Position numbers and translations under genes: made by a program
Notes under the pieces: model-generated
What the model was told of the DNA's origin: nothing
The model's input: only the letters and a program-made list of their open reading frames with translations
Databases searched by the model: none
Shown here: positions 8,552 to 19,300 of the stretch, piece after piece
How positions within the stretch are numbered: position 1 is the stretch's first letter
Layout of the letters: the number at the start of each line of letters is the position of its first letter
Source: Candidatus Fermentibacteraceae bacterium
GTDB taxonomy: Bacteria; Fermentibacterota; Fermentibacteria; Fermentibacterales; JCC-6
Reading direction: 5' to 3'
DNA length: 64,000 nucleotides
Assembly: GCA_016744855.1 (NCBI GenBank)
Contig: JADGDO010000002.1
Location: 62,001-126,000 of the forward strand

Positions 8552-11032
8552 GTGTTTCCCCTTCTCACTTGTCTTGCTGTACTCAGTACATTGGTACCAA
8601 CAGGTATATCGCCCTCTACCGTTCAAGCGATAGAACGATCTCCGCTGGAATCCTTTCCAGCTTCTTTCAACAATATATCGATACCTGTTTCTATGCCTTC
8701 AAGCGGAAATACTGTTGTGGTAGTAGTTGCTGATTATGTTGCTACCCCTCTTGCTGCTGAACTCTCACAGTTTCAGACCGACCTTGTTGCAGAAGGCTGG
8801 ACTGTAGTAATGCACACTATGTCAGGGGGCACCGCAGCAGATCTTAAGGGTATTCTTCAGGGAACCTCAAACATCGATGGTGCTATTTTCGTAGGTTTTC
8901 TTCCTTGTGCCTGGTTTGAAGAAGACTACTGGGCCCCGGAGGAATTCCCCTGCGAGCTCTTTTTCATGGACCTGGACGGCACATGGAGCGACTCGGATTC
9001 GGACGGTCTTTACGATTCTCATACAGGAGATGTTGCTCCTGAAATCTGGTTGGGTAGAATAGATGCACATGCCGCAGATTTTGGCTCCGAATACCTGATG
9101 CTCTCCAACTATTTCAACAAGAATCATCTGTACAGAACAGGATCACTTACACCTCCATCGAGAGCGCTTGCCTATATTGATGACGATTGGAGCTCCTATT
9201 CCGATTGTGGATTGAACTCAATTTATGGAGCCTCTGATGTAACAGTAGTGAATTCTCCAACACAGACTACTGCAGAGAACTATCTCTCCAGACTTTCCGA
9301 AGGATATGAATTTGTTCACCTCATGGCACATTCCTGCCCATGGGGACACACATTCAAACTGCCTTCCGGCATGGCTGGCACAGTAATGGCACCTGAAATA
9401 GCGCAAGTAAATCCCAATACGGCATTTCTTCAGCTTTTTTCATGTTCCAATGCCAGGTGGACTGAAACGGGTTGCCTGGGTAACTGGTATCTCTTCGGTA
9501 CCGACATGGGCCTGTTAATCTCCGGGGCAGCAAAAACAGGTTCTATGCTTGATTTTGAGTATTTCTATAATCCTGTTGCTACAGGCTCCACCTTTGGTGA
9601 GGCATTCAGAGATTGGTGGGAATACGAAGCACAGGGAGGCTTCTCTCCTGACGAAAGAGCCTGGTTTTACGGGAATGCCCTTCTCGGTGACCCTACCCTT
9701 AAACCGGTAGGAAGCTCAATTCTGAATGCCGGGCTTGAACATGGGCAATCACCAACTGATGCTTTCGCAGTATCGACAAGCTCCGCTTCTGATTGCTACC
9801 CGGCTGTTGATACACACAACAACATAACCGCCGTTGCATGGCTCACAGGCGAAAACGGTAGGCTAGATGTTGCTGCAAGATTCTTTGACAACTCTTCTGA
9901 CAGCTGGAGTCAGGTCTATATAGTTGATGAGGACGAATACTGGGATAACGCGGTTACTGTCTGTTTCGATGATTCCGGTACTCCATGGCTCGCCTGGAGT
10001 GATTTTGAATATGCAACATACTCGTACAGAATTAAGATTGCCCACGGGATACCATTCGAATCAGTTCAAACAGCTGCTCCCCAGGATGGTTATCAGGTAT
10101 CGCCGGATCTTGCATATACAGATAGAATGTGGCTTGCCTGGCAAGACTGGGAAGCAACTGGCGGCAGAATTATGATCAAAGCACTCGACGGCTCTGTTGC
10201 TGCTCAGCAATTGAGTTCAACAGCAGCGTGGGCTGAGTCTCCAGTAATCTCAGAGTCACCCGACGGCAAACTGCATGCTCTCTGGGTAAGGCAAACACCT
10301 TCAGGAAGTTCCATCATGTGGACATACGGAGATGAAACAGGGTTTTCTACACCGACTACAATCTCGAGTGGCAACTTTTCCCATTCCCCGGCAATTGCAC
10401 TGGTAAACGGAGATCTAATAGCTGTTTGGCAGTCTGATGAATCCCTCTCCAAAATAGAGTCAAGAATTTGGGCTGGATCAGAATGGTCTTCGGAAGAAAC
10501 AGTGACTTCGGGACAAAATCATTTCATTAACCCTGTCGTTTGCTCCACCCCAGACGGAGAGCGGGCTGTATACTGGCAGGAAGGCAGATCCAATGCCGTA
10601 GCTATGGCTTCTGTTCATAGCAGCGAAGGATGGTCAGCTTCCTTCCAGGCTGTTTCACCCGGGGGGCCTGCGTGGAGCCCAATTGCATCAGGGAACAATG
10701 TCTACTGGGCCGGAACGCAGGGAGATGACTGGAATATTTATGCAGAAAACACCACCGGAATAGAACAGGGCTCGTCATTTGTCAGTTTTCTACCCACAGT
10801 CGTTGCTAATCCGGTAAGGTCGAATGTGCAGATCAGACTACCTAATGGAGCTGAAGCATTCTCCGGCTCAGTCAATCTATTTGATATAACAGGTCGAATG
10901 GTGCTTGAAACAGTTATCTCAATAGACGACAGTAACCTCTTTAGTGTAAATTGCAGTACACTACCAAGTGGTGTTTATTCAATTGTGGTACAGAATGCCG
11001 CTGCTCCAATTCAATTCACACTGCTCAGATAG
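8552..11032 (+). CDS. Secreted C25-family (gingipain-like) cysteine peptidase with C-terminal type IX-like sorting domain
   Basis: VVVVADYVATPLAAELSQFQTDLVAEGWTVVMHTMSGGTAADLKGIL..GAIFVGFLPCAWFEED..PEIWLGRIDA; His/Cys motifs HLMAHSCPWGH and LQLFSCSNARW; C-terminal NPVRSNVQI..LFDITGRMV..LPSGVYSIVV. Confidence 0.72.
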   Translation: MFPLLTCLAVLSTLVPTGISPSTVQAIERSPLESFPASFNNISIPVSMPSSGNTVVVVVADYVATPLAAELSQFQTDLVAEGWTVVMHTMSGGTAADLKGILQGTSNIDGAIFVGFLPCAWFEEDYWAPEEFPCELFFMDLDGTWSDSDSDGLYDSHTGDVAPEIWLGRIDAHAADFGSEYLMLSNYFNKNHLYRTGSLTPPSRALAYIDDDWSSYSDCGLNSIYGASDVTVVNSPTQTTAENYLSRLSEGYEFVHLMAHSCPWGHTFKLPSGMAGTVMAPEIAQVNPNTAFLQLFSCSNARWTETGCLGNWYLFGTDMGLLISGAAKTGSMLDFEYFYNPVATGSTFGEAFRDWWEYEAQGGFSPDERAWFYGNALLGDPTLKPVGSSILNAGLEHGQSPTDAFAVSTSSASDCYPAVDTHNNITAVAWLTGENGRLDVAARFFDNSSDSWSQVYIVDEDEYWDNAVTVCFDDSGTPWLAWSDFEYATYSYRIKIAHGIPFESVQTAAPQDGYQVSPDLAYTDRMWLAWQDWEATGGRIMIKALDGSVAAQQLSSTAAWAESPVISESPDGKLHALWVRQTPSGSSIMWTYGDETGFSTPTTISSGNFSHSPAIALVNGDLIAVWQSDESLSKIESRIWAGSEWSSEETVTSGQNHFINPVVCSTPDGERAVYWQEGRSNAVAMASVHSSEGWSASFQAVSPGGPAWSPIASGNNVYWAGTQGDDWNIYAENTTGIEQGSSFVSFLPTVVANPVRSNVQIRLPNGAEAFSGSVNLFDITGRMVLETVISIDDSNLFSVNCSTLPSGVYSIVVQNAAAPIQFTLLR

Positions 11033-11080
11033 AGATTGATATCGTTTTGATTATAAGGGGAAGAAGGAAGGCGTAAACTG

Positions 11081-12583
11081 ATGAACTGGACACATCTCGG
11101 ACAAGCTGTTTTTCTGGGTCTTACTGTCGGCCTGATGCTGTGGATTTTAAAGAAACATGATAACGAGAGTCGAATTAAGCTCTGGGTTATATCCACAGCA
11201 ATTTTCCTTGGAACATACATCAGCCTGAAAATGCTCGGTATTTCACCAGATGGAATAGGAATAAAAGTTCTTCTTGCGTTCGGTATTCTGATTGCGGCCA
11301 AAACAATGCTGCAGGTACTGACTCTGCTTCTTTGGGAACATCTAGCCAAAAAGCACATGGAAATCCCTGTACCGAGGCTCGTTGTCGATATTGTAAACTT
11401 TGTAATTATGGCAACTATTGCAGTTGTTCTATTGAATGTTCTTTTCAATGTTCAGCTCACGGCATTTCTTGTCACGTCAACGGTGCTTTCGGCTGTAATA
11501 GGTCTTTCTCTACAGGACATTCTTGGTAACGTTTTTGCAGGTCTCTCCCTTCAGCTGGAAAGACCATACGAAATGGAAGACTGGGTTAAGGTTGATGGTA
11601 TAGAGGGTGCTATCGAGGAAATGAACTGGAGAGTTCTTACAATACGAACCCGCGATAATGACCTGATGACTGTACCCAATTCCACTGTGTCAAAAACGGT
11701 CGTTACCAACTTCAGTAAGCCGACAAAGCTTCACTTAACACACATCGCAGTAGGCGTTGCCTATGCTCACCCTCCGGGAAAAGTAAAAAAAGTATTGTTG
11801 GGCGCAGTTTCCGATACCACAGGCATCAGCATAAAGCCCTCACCCACTGTTTTTCTAACAAACTTCGGAAGCAGTTCTATTGAGTATGATGTTAGATTCT
11901 GGATAAAAGATTTCTCCAGAGAACCACATATAGAGGATGCTGTCAGATCCAGAATCTGGTACTGCCTCAAAAGGGCTGGGATGAGTATTCCATTCCCCAT
12001 CCGTGATGTTCATCTTCATACTGTACCTCCCGACCATGAGGAAAAGCTCCAAATTGAACTACAAGAAGAAATTAATCTCGAACTGGCAAAGCTTGAATTG
12101 TTTAAACCACTTTGTAAAGAGGATATCTCAACACTTTCAAGTTTCTCTTCTATCCTCCGGTATACCCGGGGGGAAACGATGGTGCGTCAGGGTGATACGG
12201 GAGATAGCCTCTACATCATTCGTTCCGGTTCTGTTGAGGTGACACTAAAAACTGGAAACAACGACCCTGTTTCCCTTGCCAGTCTAGGCCCCGGCAATTG
12301 CTTTGGTGAAATGAGTCTTCTGACCGGAGAACCTCGTTCGGCTACAGTAACAGCGCTGGAGGAAACCCAGGTAGTTGTGGTAGACAAAGACGGTCTTAAA
12401 GCGCTTTTTGAAGCGAACCCGGAGGTTATTGAACCTCTAAGCTCCATGCTTGAGAAGCGAAGAGAAGAGCAGGCTGCTTCAAGAACAAAGGCATCTAAAC
12501 GCGGTAAGAAGATTCAGGAAAAATCAAGAGACAAGCACAGAGATGATATTCTTTCCAGAATGAAATCTTTCTTCAAACTCTAA
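11081..12583 (+). CDS. MscS-family mechanosensitive channel with C-terminal cyclic-nucleotide-binding domain
   Basis: GLSLQDILGNVFAGLSLQLERPYEMEDWVKVDGIEGAIEEMNWRVLTIRTRDNDLMTVPNS, then GETMVRQGDTGDSLYIIRSGSVEV..LGPGNCFGEMSLLTGEPRSATVTALEET. Confidence 0.9.
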   Translation: MNWTHLGQAVFLGLTVGLMLWILKKHDNESRIKLWVISTAIFLGTYISLKMLGISPDGIGIKVLLAFGILIAAKTMLQVLTLLLWEHLAKKHMEIPVPRLVVDIVNFVIMATIAVVLLNVLFNVQLTAFLVTSTVLSAVIGLSLQDILGNVFAGLSLQLERPYEMEDWVKVDGIEGAIEEMNWRVLTIRTRDNDLMTVPNSTVSKTVVTNFSKPTKLHLTHIAVGVAYAHPPGKVKKVLLGAVSDTTGISIKPSPTVFLTNFGSSSIEYDVRFWIKDFSREPHIEDAVRSRIWYCLKRAGMSIPFPIRDVHLHTVPPDHEEKLQIELQEEINLELAKLELFKPLCKEDISTLSSFSSILRYTRGETMVRQGDTGDSLYIIRSGSVEVTLKTGNNDPVSLASLGPGNCFGEMSLLTGEPRSATVTALEETQVVVVDKDGLKALFEANPEVIEPLSSMLEKRREEQAASRTKASKRGKKIQEKSRDKHRDDILSRMKSFFKL

Positions 12584-12603
12584 ATTGAAGATTCTATCCA
12601 TGC

Positions 12604-12634
12604 AAGAAGGCCGGGTAAAAAGCCCGGCCTTCTT
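12604..12634. terminator. Bidirectional rho-independent terminator between convergent genes
   Basis: AAGAAGGCCGGG-taaaaag-CCCGGCCTTCTT. Confidence 0.85.
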
Positions 12635-12649
12635 CAATATCTGAACGAC

Positions 12650-14677
12650 CTATTCTATTCTGGACGTAGCGCCTTCAACTGGAGCAAAGAGCTCGCACTC
12701 AACACCGGGAACAGTCAGGAAAAGAAATTCCTCTACCCTGCCGGCAAAGTCGAGACGGTTTTCCTCGTGAGCAAAACCATGACCCTCTTCTCCGTAAACT
12801 ACATAAAGAACTTCCGTGCCGATTTCTCTAAGTGCAGCGACCATCTGATCGCTCTCATCCTGAACGACTCTAGGATCATTTTCACCCTGTACTATGAACA
12901 TAGGCATAGTCATGTTTTCAGCGAAATTAACCGGGGAACGCTCCTCAAGCATGGCGTAATCCGCTTCGTCTTCAGGATTACCGACTCTGATATCCATCAA
13001 TGCCTGTAATGGTTTCCAATAGGGTGGAACAGTTTCCATAAAGGTGAGCAGATTGGAAGGACCGAAGAAATCTACTGCAGCACAGTAGAGTTCGGGTGTA
13101 AATGCTGCCCCTGCAAGCGTTGCATAACCACCATAGGAGCCTCCCAGAATAACAACACGCTCTTCGTCGGCGATGCCGTTTTCAATAGCCCATGCAACAC
13201 CGTCAGTGATGTCATTCTGCATGTTCTTACCCCACTCTTTATTACCTGCATTCAGGAATTCCTTTCCAAAGCCTGTGGAGCCTCGGAAGTTTACCTGAAG
13301 AACTGCAAAACCTCTATTCGCAAAGAGCTGGCAGAATGGTTCATAACCGTAAAAATCACGAGCCCATGGGCCGCCGTGTACATACATAATAGTTGGATAT
13401 GGACCTTCACCGTAAAATTCAGCATCGGGAAGTGTGAGATAACTTGGAAGAATAAAACCATCTCTTGATGTAATTTCAACCGGCTCCACTGCCGCGAGAT
13501 TGTAATCGGCAAGAGCAGGAATTGCAGTGAATATCTCCATCATGGTCTGATCTGTTCTGTCATAAAGGAAGTACACAGCGGGATTGTCTATAGTGTAATA
13601 CACTACTATCCACGTGCTGTCCGCATTGTCTCTGGATGCAGTTCCAAAATCACCTTCATGAAACTCAGTGAGAAAATCCATATCAGGGACGATGGATTCA
13701 TCAAGAATTTCACGCCTGCGTCTCAGGTAGTTAAAGGAAACAGATCTGGGCTCTCCTGTATGAGGGTCAAAACCTATTCCTCCTACATCGGCCTGAGAGT
13801 CAGAAGTAATGAAAGTCTGCTCGCGTGTTTCAAGATCCATGTAGTAAAATGCAGAAAGATTTGACTCAAGATTTGATGTCAGGTAAATTCCCAGTCCATC
13901 ATCAGTGAATCTTCTTGGGCCCCATTCATCATCAGAGGAAAAGCTCTCAAGCTCTTCCCAGGCAGAGTCATCATCAAAACGGTGAAAAACTGTAATGTAC
14001 CCAGTATCGGAGTTGATTGCATAGTACATTCTTATGTTCATATCCTCATCGGACATGAAACCGAGAACCATATCTCCATTTTCATTTGCACCTGGGTTGT
14101 CAGCTATCATTGTGAGTTCGCCTGTCTCAAGATCACACTTGTAGACATCGAAGAACATCGGGTTCTGTTCGTTGGTCTCAATAAGAACTGTGTTAGGCTG
14201 GTTCATATCAGTGGCACTTACATAAGCCTTTATTCCCTCTACAGGAGTAAGATCAACAACATCGCCTGAAGCTACATTAAGACGGAAAACATGAGTATTC
14301 TCTTCCCCTGCTTCATCCTGCATGTACAGAATATCCGTGCCGTTCTCGGCCCAGAAATAATTTGTAACTCCTCTGTTTGTATCAAATGTAAGCTGTCTTT
14401 GCTCGGAAAGGTCACGATTCATAACCCAAAGATTGAGAACAGCTTCCGCAGGAGCTATGTATGCGATCATGCTTCCATCAGGAGAAAGCTGAGGACCAAT
14501 TCTTTCGGGATTACCGAAAAGAACTTCTCTTGGGATCAAACGTTCAGCATTGTCTGAACTGAAGTGCTCAGGTTCGACAAATGGTTCTTCAATCTCTTGT
14601 GTTGCGACTGGAGCTTCACTTTCGCCACATGCAAGAAGCAGTAGCAACGGAAGCAGGAACAGGAATTTGCTCATCAT
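12650..14677 (-). CDS. S9-family prolyl oligopeptidase lipoprotein
   Basis: Lipobox LLLLACGES; TIMYVHGGPWARDFYGYEPFCQLFANRGFAVLQVNFRGSTGFGKEF; GGSYGGYATL; ENDPRV; GEEGHGF. Confidence 0.93.
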   Translation of the reverse strand: MMSKFLFLLPLLLLLACGESEAPVATQEIEEPFVEPEHFSSDNAERLIPREVLFGNPERIGPQLSPDGSMIAYIAPAEAVLNLWVMNRDLSEQRQLTFDTNRGVTNYFWAENGTDILYMQDEAGEENTHVFRLNVASGDVVDLTPVEGIKAYVSATDMNQPNTVLIETNEQNPMFFDVYKCDLETGELTMIADNPGANENGDMVLGFMSDEDMNIRMYYAINSDTGYITVFHRFDDDSAWEELESFSSDDEWGPRRFTDDGLGIYLTSNLESNLSAFYYMDLETREQTFITSDSQADVGGIGFDPHTGEPRSVSFNYLRRRREILDESIVPDMDFLTEFHEGDFGTASRDNADSTWIVVYYTIDNPAVYFLYDRTDQTMMEIFTAIPALADYNLAAVEPVEITSRDGFILPSYLTLPDAEFYGEGPYPTIMYVHGGPWARDFYGYEPFCQLFANRGFAVLQVNFRGSTGFGKEFLNAGNKEWGKNMQNDITDGVAWAIENGIADEERVVILGGSYGGYATLAGAAFTPELYCAAVDFFGPSNLLTFMETVPPYWKPLQALMDIRVGNPEDEADYAMLEERSPVNFAENMTMPMFIVQGENDPRVVQDESDQMVAALREIGTEVLYVVYGEEGHGFAHEENRLDFAGRVEEFLFLTVPGVECELFAPVEGATSRIE

Positions 14678-14880
14678 TCACCCTTTTCTGGTTTGTGCGT
14701 GGATCATATACCATTAATTATAGTAATGGGCGCAACCCCCAACACAGAAATTAACTGATCTTCAAACCAGCTTCACAGCTACAATTCTGTCATGTAGATA
14801 TTCCGGGTTAATCATGATGGATACTGGGTTAAGAAAGATTTGGAGGAATTGATTTCTTTCTGTACACAGTAATTATACAA

Positions 14881-14934
14881 ACAGCAGGTATCAGAGGTAG
14901 ATGCAGTTACATCAGATACCTGAATACCTGCTGT
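14881..14934 (-). terminator. Inverted repeat overlapping the 3' end of the 14907-15281 CDS (terminator-like)
   Basis: ACAGCAGGTAT...ATACCTGCTGT, 11-bp arms, followed by ttgtataatt on the minus strand. Confidence 0.4.
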
Positions 14935-15281
14935 TTTTCCGGCAGGAATGCCATTATTGCACCGCCAAGTCCCAGAGCGATGGCCAGACCGGATATCAGT
15001 TCAGTGGTAGAAACATCAGAGAACAAGTCAGACAGTCTGCTGAAAGAAAATAGAGATCCATAGTCTGCATTTTCCAGGTTCTGTCCTCCCAACCACTGAG
15101 CGAAAAAGAAACCGAGTATCACGGCTCCAATCAACACATACACAACTGATAGCCATGGGAATGCTGGGCGGCGGGGCATAAATTGGACTCTGAAACCGGC
15201 TGGCTCAGATCCCCGGCTGACGCTGGAAGTCAACATCTCTTCGATCTTTGCTTCCAGTTTGTCGTTACCCCAAGAGTTCAT
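14907..15281 (-). CDS. Small two-TM membrane protein co-encoded with an ECF sigma factor (possible anti-sigma)
   Basis: Overlaps the sigma gene stop; soluble N-terminus followed by two TM segments. Confidence 0.5.
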   Translation of the reverse strand: MNSWGNDKLEAKIEEMLTSSVSRGSEPAGFRVQFMPRRPAFPWLSVVYVLIGAVILGFFFAQWLGGQNLENADYGSLFSFSRLSDLFSDVSTTELISGLAIALGLGGAIMAFLPEKQQVFRYLM

Positions 15282-15813
15282 TTTCTCTCTCCTTCAAAAT
15301 CTCTTTTAATTTTGCTCTCGCTCTCAGAAGATACACTCTAACTGTCCCGGCAGGTATCTCCATTACTTCGGCTACTTCCGAAGAGGATAGTTCCTCAAAA
15401 TAGCACAGAGTTATGAGCTGTCTGTCACGAAGAGAAAGCTGAGCAACTGCCTCCTCAAGTATTACTCTTGTTGGATTGTAGGAGGATGGTAAGGTGGGAT
15501 TTAAGTTCACCAGAACAGCATCCTCCTCTCCAACTTCCATTTTTCTACTTCTTTTTTCTACTGCATTCAAGCAGGTTCTTCTTGCGATTGTTGCAATCCA
15601 TCCCGGAAATGCAGCGGGTTCCTGTAGTTTCGAAAGCTTCAACCAACCCTTCACAAAGGTATCCTGGCAGAGGTCTTCTGCCATGTGATGATCACCTGTC
15701 ATGCGAATGGCCATGGTATACACGAAGCCGGTGTAGTTCTTCACAAGAATACCGTAGGAATCCCGGTTACCCTTTATGGCTGCCTGCACCAGCTTCGTTG
15801 TTGTTTCACTCAC
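15265..15813 (-). CDS. RNA polymerase sigma factor, ECF/sigma-70 family
   Basis: VYTMAIRMTGDHHMAEDLCQDTFVKGWLKL..FPGWIATIARRTCLN..LSLRDRQLITLCYFEELSSSEVAEVMEIPAGTVRVYLLRARAKLKE. Confidence 0.92.
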   Translation of the reverse strand: MSETTTKLVQAAIKGNRDSYGILVKNYTGFVYTMAIRMTGDHHMAEDLCQDTFVKGWLKLSKLQEPAAFPGWIATIARRTCLNAVEKRSRKMEVGEEDAVLVNLNPTLPSSYNPTRVILEEAVAQLSLRDRQLITLCYFEELSSSEVAEVMEIPAGTVRVYLLRARAKLKEILKERENELLG

Positions 15814-16208
15814 GACTGCTCTGGATCCTTCTTGTTAATAAAGAAGGCAATAATGAACTTTGCTATAGAAAGCATTGTTAGTATTGCAGCTGTTGCAAGC
15901 ATTCCGGCGACATCGGTACCACCGATAATGAAATACATCACAAAGAAACTGACTCCGAGTGCCATCAAAATAGTACCGTGAATAAGGTTTCTCTCCCTTG
16001 GTGGAGTTCTCCTTTTACTCTCTTCCTGACCAATGCTGGCAACGAGCTGCTCAATAACTTCTGGGTTGGCATTACTCTCTATCGCTCTCTCGATAACAGA
16101 GTATCTGGCCAGCTTTCGCTTGTGCGAAATAAACAATCCAACAACGATTACCATCGCAGGTATGCCAATGGAAGTGGCAACTATAACCATTGGTAACAAT
16201 GCATCCAT
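15810..16208 (-). CDS. Small membrane protein of unknown function upstream of the sigma factor
   Basis: N-terminal TM, basic juxtamembrane region, two C-terminal TMs; overlaps the sigma start by 4 nt. Confidence 0.55.
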   Translation of the reverse strand: MDALLPMVIVATSIGIPAMVIVVGLFISHKRKLARYSVIERAIESNANPEVIEQLVASIGQEESKRRTPPRERNLIHGTILMALGVSFFVMYFIIGGTDVAGMLATAAILTMLSIAKFIIAFFINKKDPEQS

Positions 16209-16320
16209 TTTCCTATCCTTTCTGTGTGGGTTTCTAAAAGTAGGACAGAGGATAAGGGGCTAGTGTTACAGTTTCATTCAAACAAAGACAAGAGTAGATA
16301 GCTGCCGGAGACAATGAGGA

Positions 16321-19300
16321 TCAGATCCCAAGAACATCCTTGATTGTAATGGAGAGAACTGATATTGTCACAGGTTTCTGAAGAACCCTGCAAATGCCTA
16401 GATTCATCATTTCATTCGAGGAGCTTTCAGCACTGTGGCCTGAAAGAATAATCACCTTAACATCGGGCTGTATTTCCTTCATTTCGGAAAATGCCTCTAT
16501 ACCGTTCTTCCTCGGCATGGTCATATCCATAAGAACCAGGACTATCTCATTCTTATTCTGCTGAAAAAGCTTAATCGCTTCAACGCCATCGGAAGCAGTT
16601 ATTACCGTGAAGCCAAGTGTTTCCATAAGCATTTTCAAAACAGTTCTTACAATTTTCTCATCATCGACAAGAAGAATGGTTCCCTCCATTGGCCCATCAT
16701 GTTTAGGTGCCCTGAGAACCTTACCCTCTACTTTGTCCGATTCAGATACAGGCAATGTAACTTTTACACTTGTTCCCTTGTCAATTTCTGATTCAATGCC
16801 TATCGATCCATGGTGAGCAGCAATAGTTCCATATACAGCCGGAAGCCCCATACCAGTTCCATCACCAAGAGGTTTCGTAGTAAAAAATGGTTCAAACACA
16901 TGCTCCATAACCTCTTCAGTCATTCCCATGCCTGTGTCTAAGATTACTACTTCTATCGTATCAGGATATGGGTTGCTAGTTTTAAATGTAAGGGTTCCAT
17001 TTCCCTTCATAGCATCTCTGGCATTAATCGCCAGATTGAGCAATGCATTATTCATTTCTGAAGCATCACCAATAATTGTTGCGTTTGAAGCGAGAAGTGT
17101 TCTTCTAATCTCAATACGCCGGTCTATACTTCTCTTAAGCAAAGAGATCACATCATCTATCTGGTGATGAAGATCGAATGGAGCTACATTGGATAGACCC
17201 TTTCGACTGAAAGCAAGAAGCTGTCTAACAAGCGCTCCTGCCCTTTCTGCTGAGGTAAGAATACCTCTGATATACTCAATCTGCTCCGTGTTACATGACA
17301 GATTGCGAAGACACTCAGCAAATCCGACAATACCCATGAGCTGATTATTAAAGTCGTGAGCTATTCCCCCCGCGAGCTCTCCAACTGATCGGAGCTTATC
17401 GGAATGTTTGAGCTCGTTCTCCAACTGGTGTCTTCTGGTAATATCAATAAGAACCAATGATGTGTAACTGCTTCCATCGTGTCTTCTGCTTGGTTTTGCA
17501 ATCAGTTGAAGGAAAACACTCTTGTCTTCACCGTTCTTCGCCGGTACATCTATTGTGGTGGTGGTTTTCTCCTCTGCCGAAGTTTTCAGCTGCTTGAGTA
17601 CACTCTCTGCCAGCTGTGGATCCAAACAGCGTTTAAAGAAATCTCTACTCCTGTCATTGTTAGAATCAAATTTCAGCACGCGAATCGCAGAATCAATCAT
17701 TCTGGTTCTGTAGGATGAATAGTTCTTTTGCCATTCAACTTCAACAAGACCGATCCTGGCTATCTCTTGTGTTTCATACAACTTATCATGTGCATCCTTC
17801 AATACCCTTTCACTTTCAACTTCCGAAGTGACATCAAGTGCATAACCATACACCGTTATTCTGTCTGAACTGTCGAAATTGTCTGAGGAGGAATACGCTC
17901 TTACTTGAAAATACCTGGGGCTTTGTGTGGATATTGAGTGAGTTGAAACCATTCCGGAATAAGTGCGTCCATTAAGCACTTCTTCTTTGATTTTAAGGTA
18001 AAACTCTTCATAATTATCAATACGTCCTCTAAAAGCATTGATCGGTACTGGAGCATTGGAGGTGAGTTCGAAAAGCTCTGCTGCCTCCGGAGAGAGATTG
18101 ACCGTTTTCTCAACAGAGTCGTACTCCCATATTCCCATTCCAGCTAAGAGCTGTGAATCAGTCAGCCGTTTCTGAAGCATCTCTTTTTCCAGAGTAATTC
18201 TGCTCTCAGTTGTAATATCCCGCACTGTAACACAAAGAGTGTCTGCATAATCAGCAGGTCTGAAAACTTCACTCTGGAATGTGAATTCCCCGTGTATAAA
18301 AGTAAAAACAGGATCCTCTGTTATGATTCCATGAACGAAGTCTTCGTTTGAAACAATGTTCTCGTGGGTTGCTTCAAGTGTTTTGAATTCGGGATTCCTG
18401 TTCAGGATTTCAAATTGGCTGTTCTCTGGAGTACTCGACACAAGAATTGCTCCAATGGGAAATCCGTTGAACAAACCTCTGAATTTGCGTTCGCTTCCCG
18501 CGAGGGATAGTTCGCTTTCCCGAATAAGAGTGATGTCAATAAATGTGATTACTGTGCCTTCTGTTGCACCTGATGCTCTTTTGTAGGGGGCAATTTTGGC
18601 AATCCAGTAACCCGGGAGTGTGGCTTCAAGAGAAAGCTCAAGAACAACACCTGAAGCTACAACCTCTTGTACTGCCGCTATAAGTGACGCAACTGATTTT
18701 TCTTTCAGAGTAGTAGTGAAATCTGTTATAGATCTTCCAATATCTCTCTCTGTAATGTTGAAGAAACGAGATATAGTAGGATTGAAACGCCTGATATTCA
18801 AATCTCCACCGAGGAAAAGTGAACCTACATCCATGCTTTCAATAAGGTTCATGATATCATCAGAGAGTACAGAGAGGCGAGTATTAAGTCTGTGCAATTC
18901 CTCATTAGATGCGATCAGCTCCTCATTGGAAGCTGTTAGCTCTTCGTTAGCACTTCTTATCTCTTCGTTGGTTGTCTGCAGTTCTTCGTTCGAAGCCTGG
19001 AGCTCACCAGTTCGGCTTCTGAGTTCCCGCCTGGCTGAGGCAAGTTCACTTTCGAGAAGTGCAATCTGCTCTTCAAGAATCAAAGAATCTGATTCTGAAC
19101 AGGCAATAGAGGATTGACTGTGGGTGGATTCAGGGTCTACGCGGTGAAATTCAACGAGGTAAACACTACTCATATCAATTGGTGAGATACAACTTACAAA
19201 AATAGAGACGCTCTCTCCTGTATCACAATGTATTCTTCGGAATCCACCGGATGCTCTTCTAACACCAGCTCTTACAGCCGCTCTTAACCTTGATGGAAGC

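Noticed and set aside
18860-19090. Repetitive GAA/CTC-rich stretch as a tandem DNA repeat
   Set aside because: Explained by the coding repeat (A/T)(S/A)NEEL of the kinase coiled coil
18620-19117. 165-aa Ser-rich + strand ORF
   Set aside because: Shadow of the NEEL-rich coiled coil of the CheR-kinase; low-complexity Ser/Leu composition
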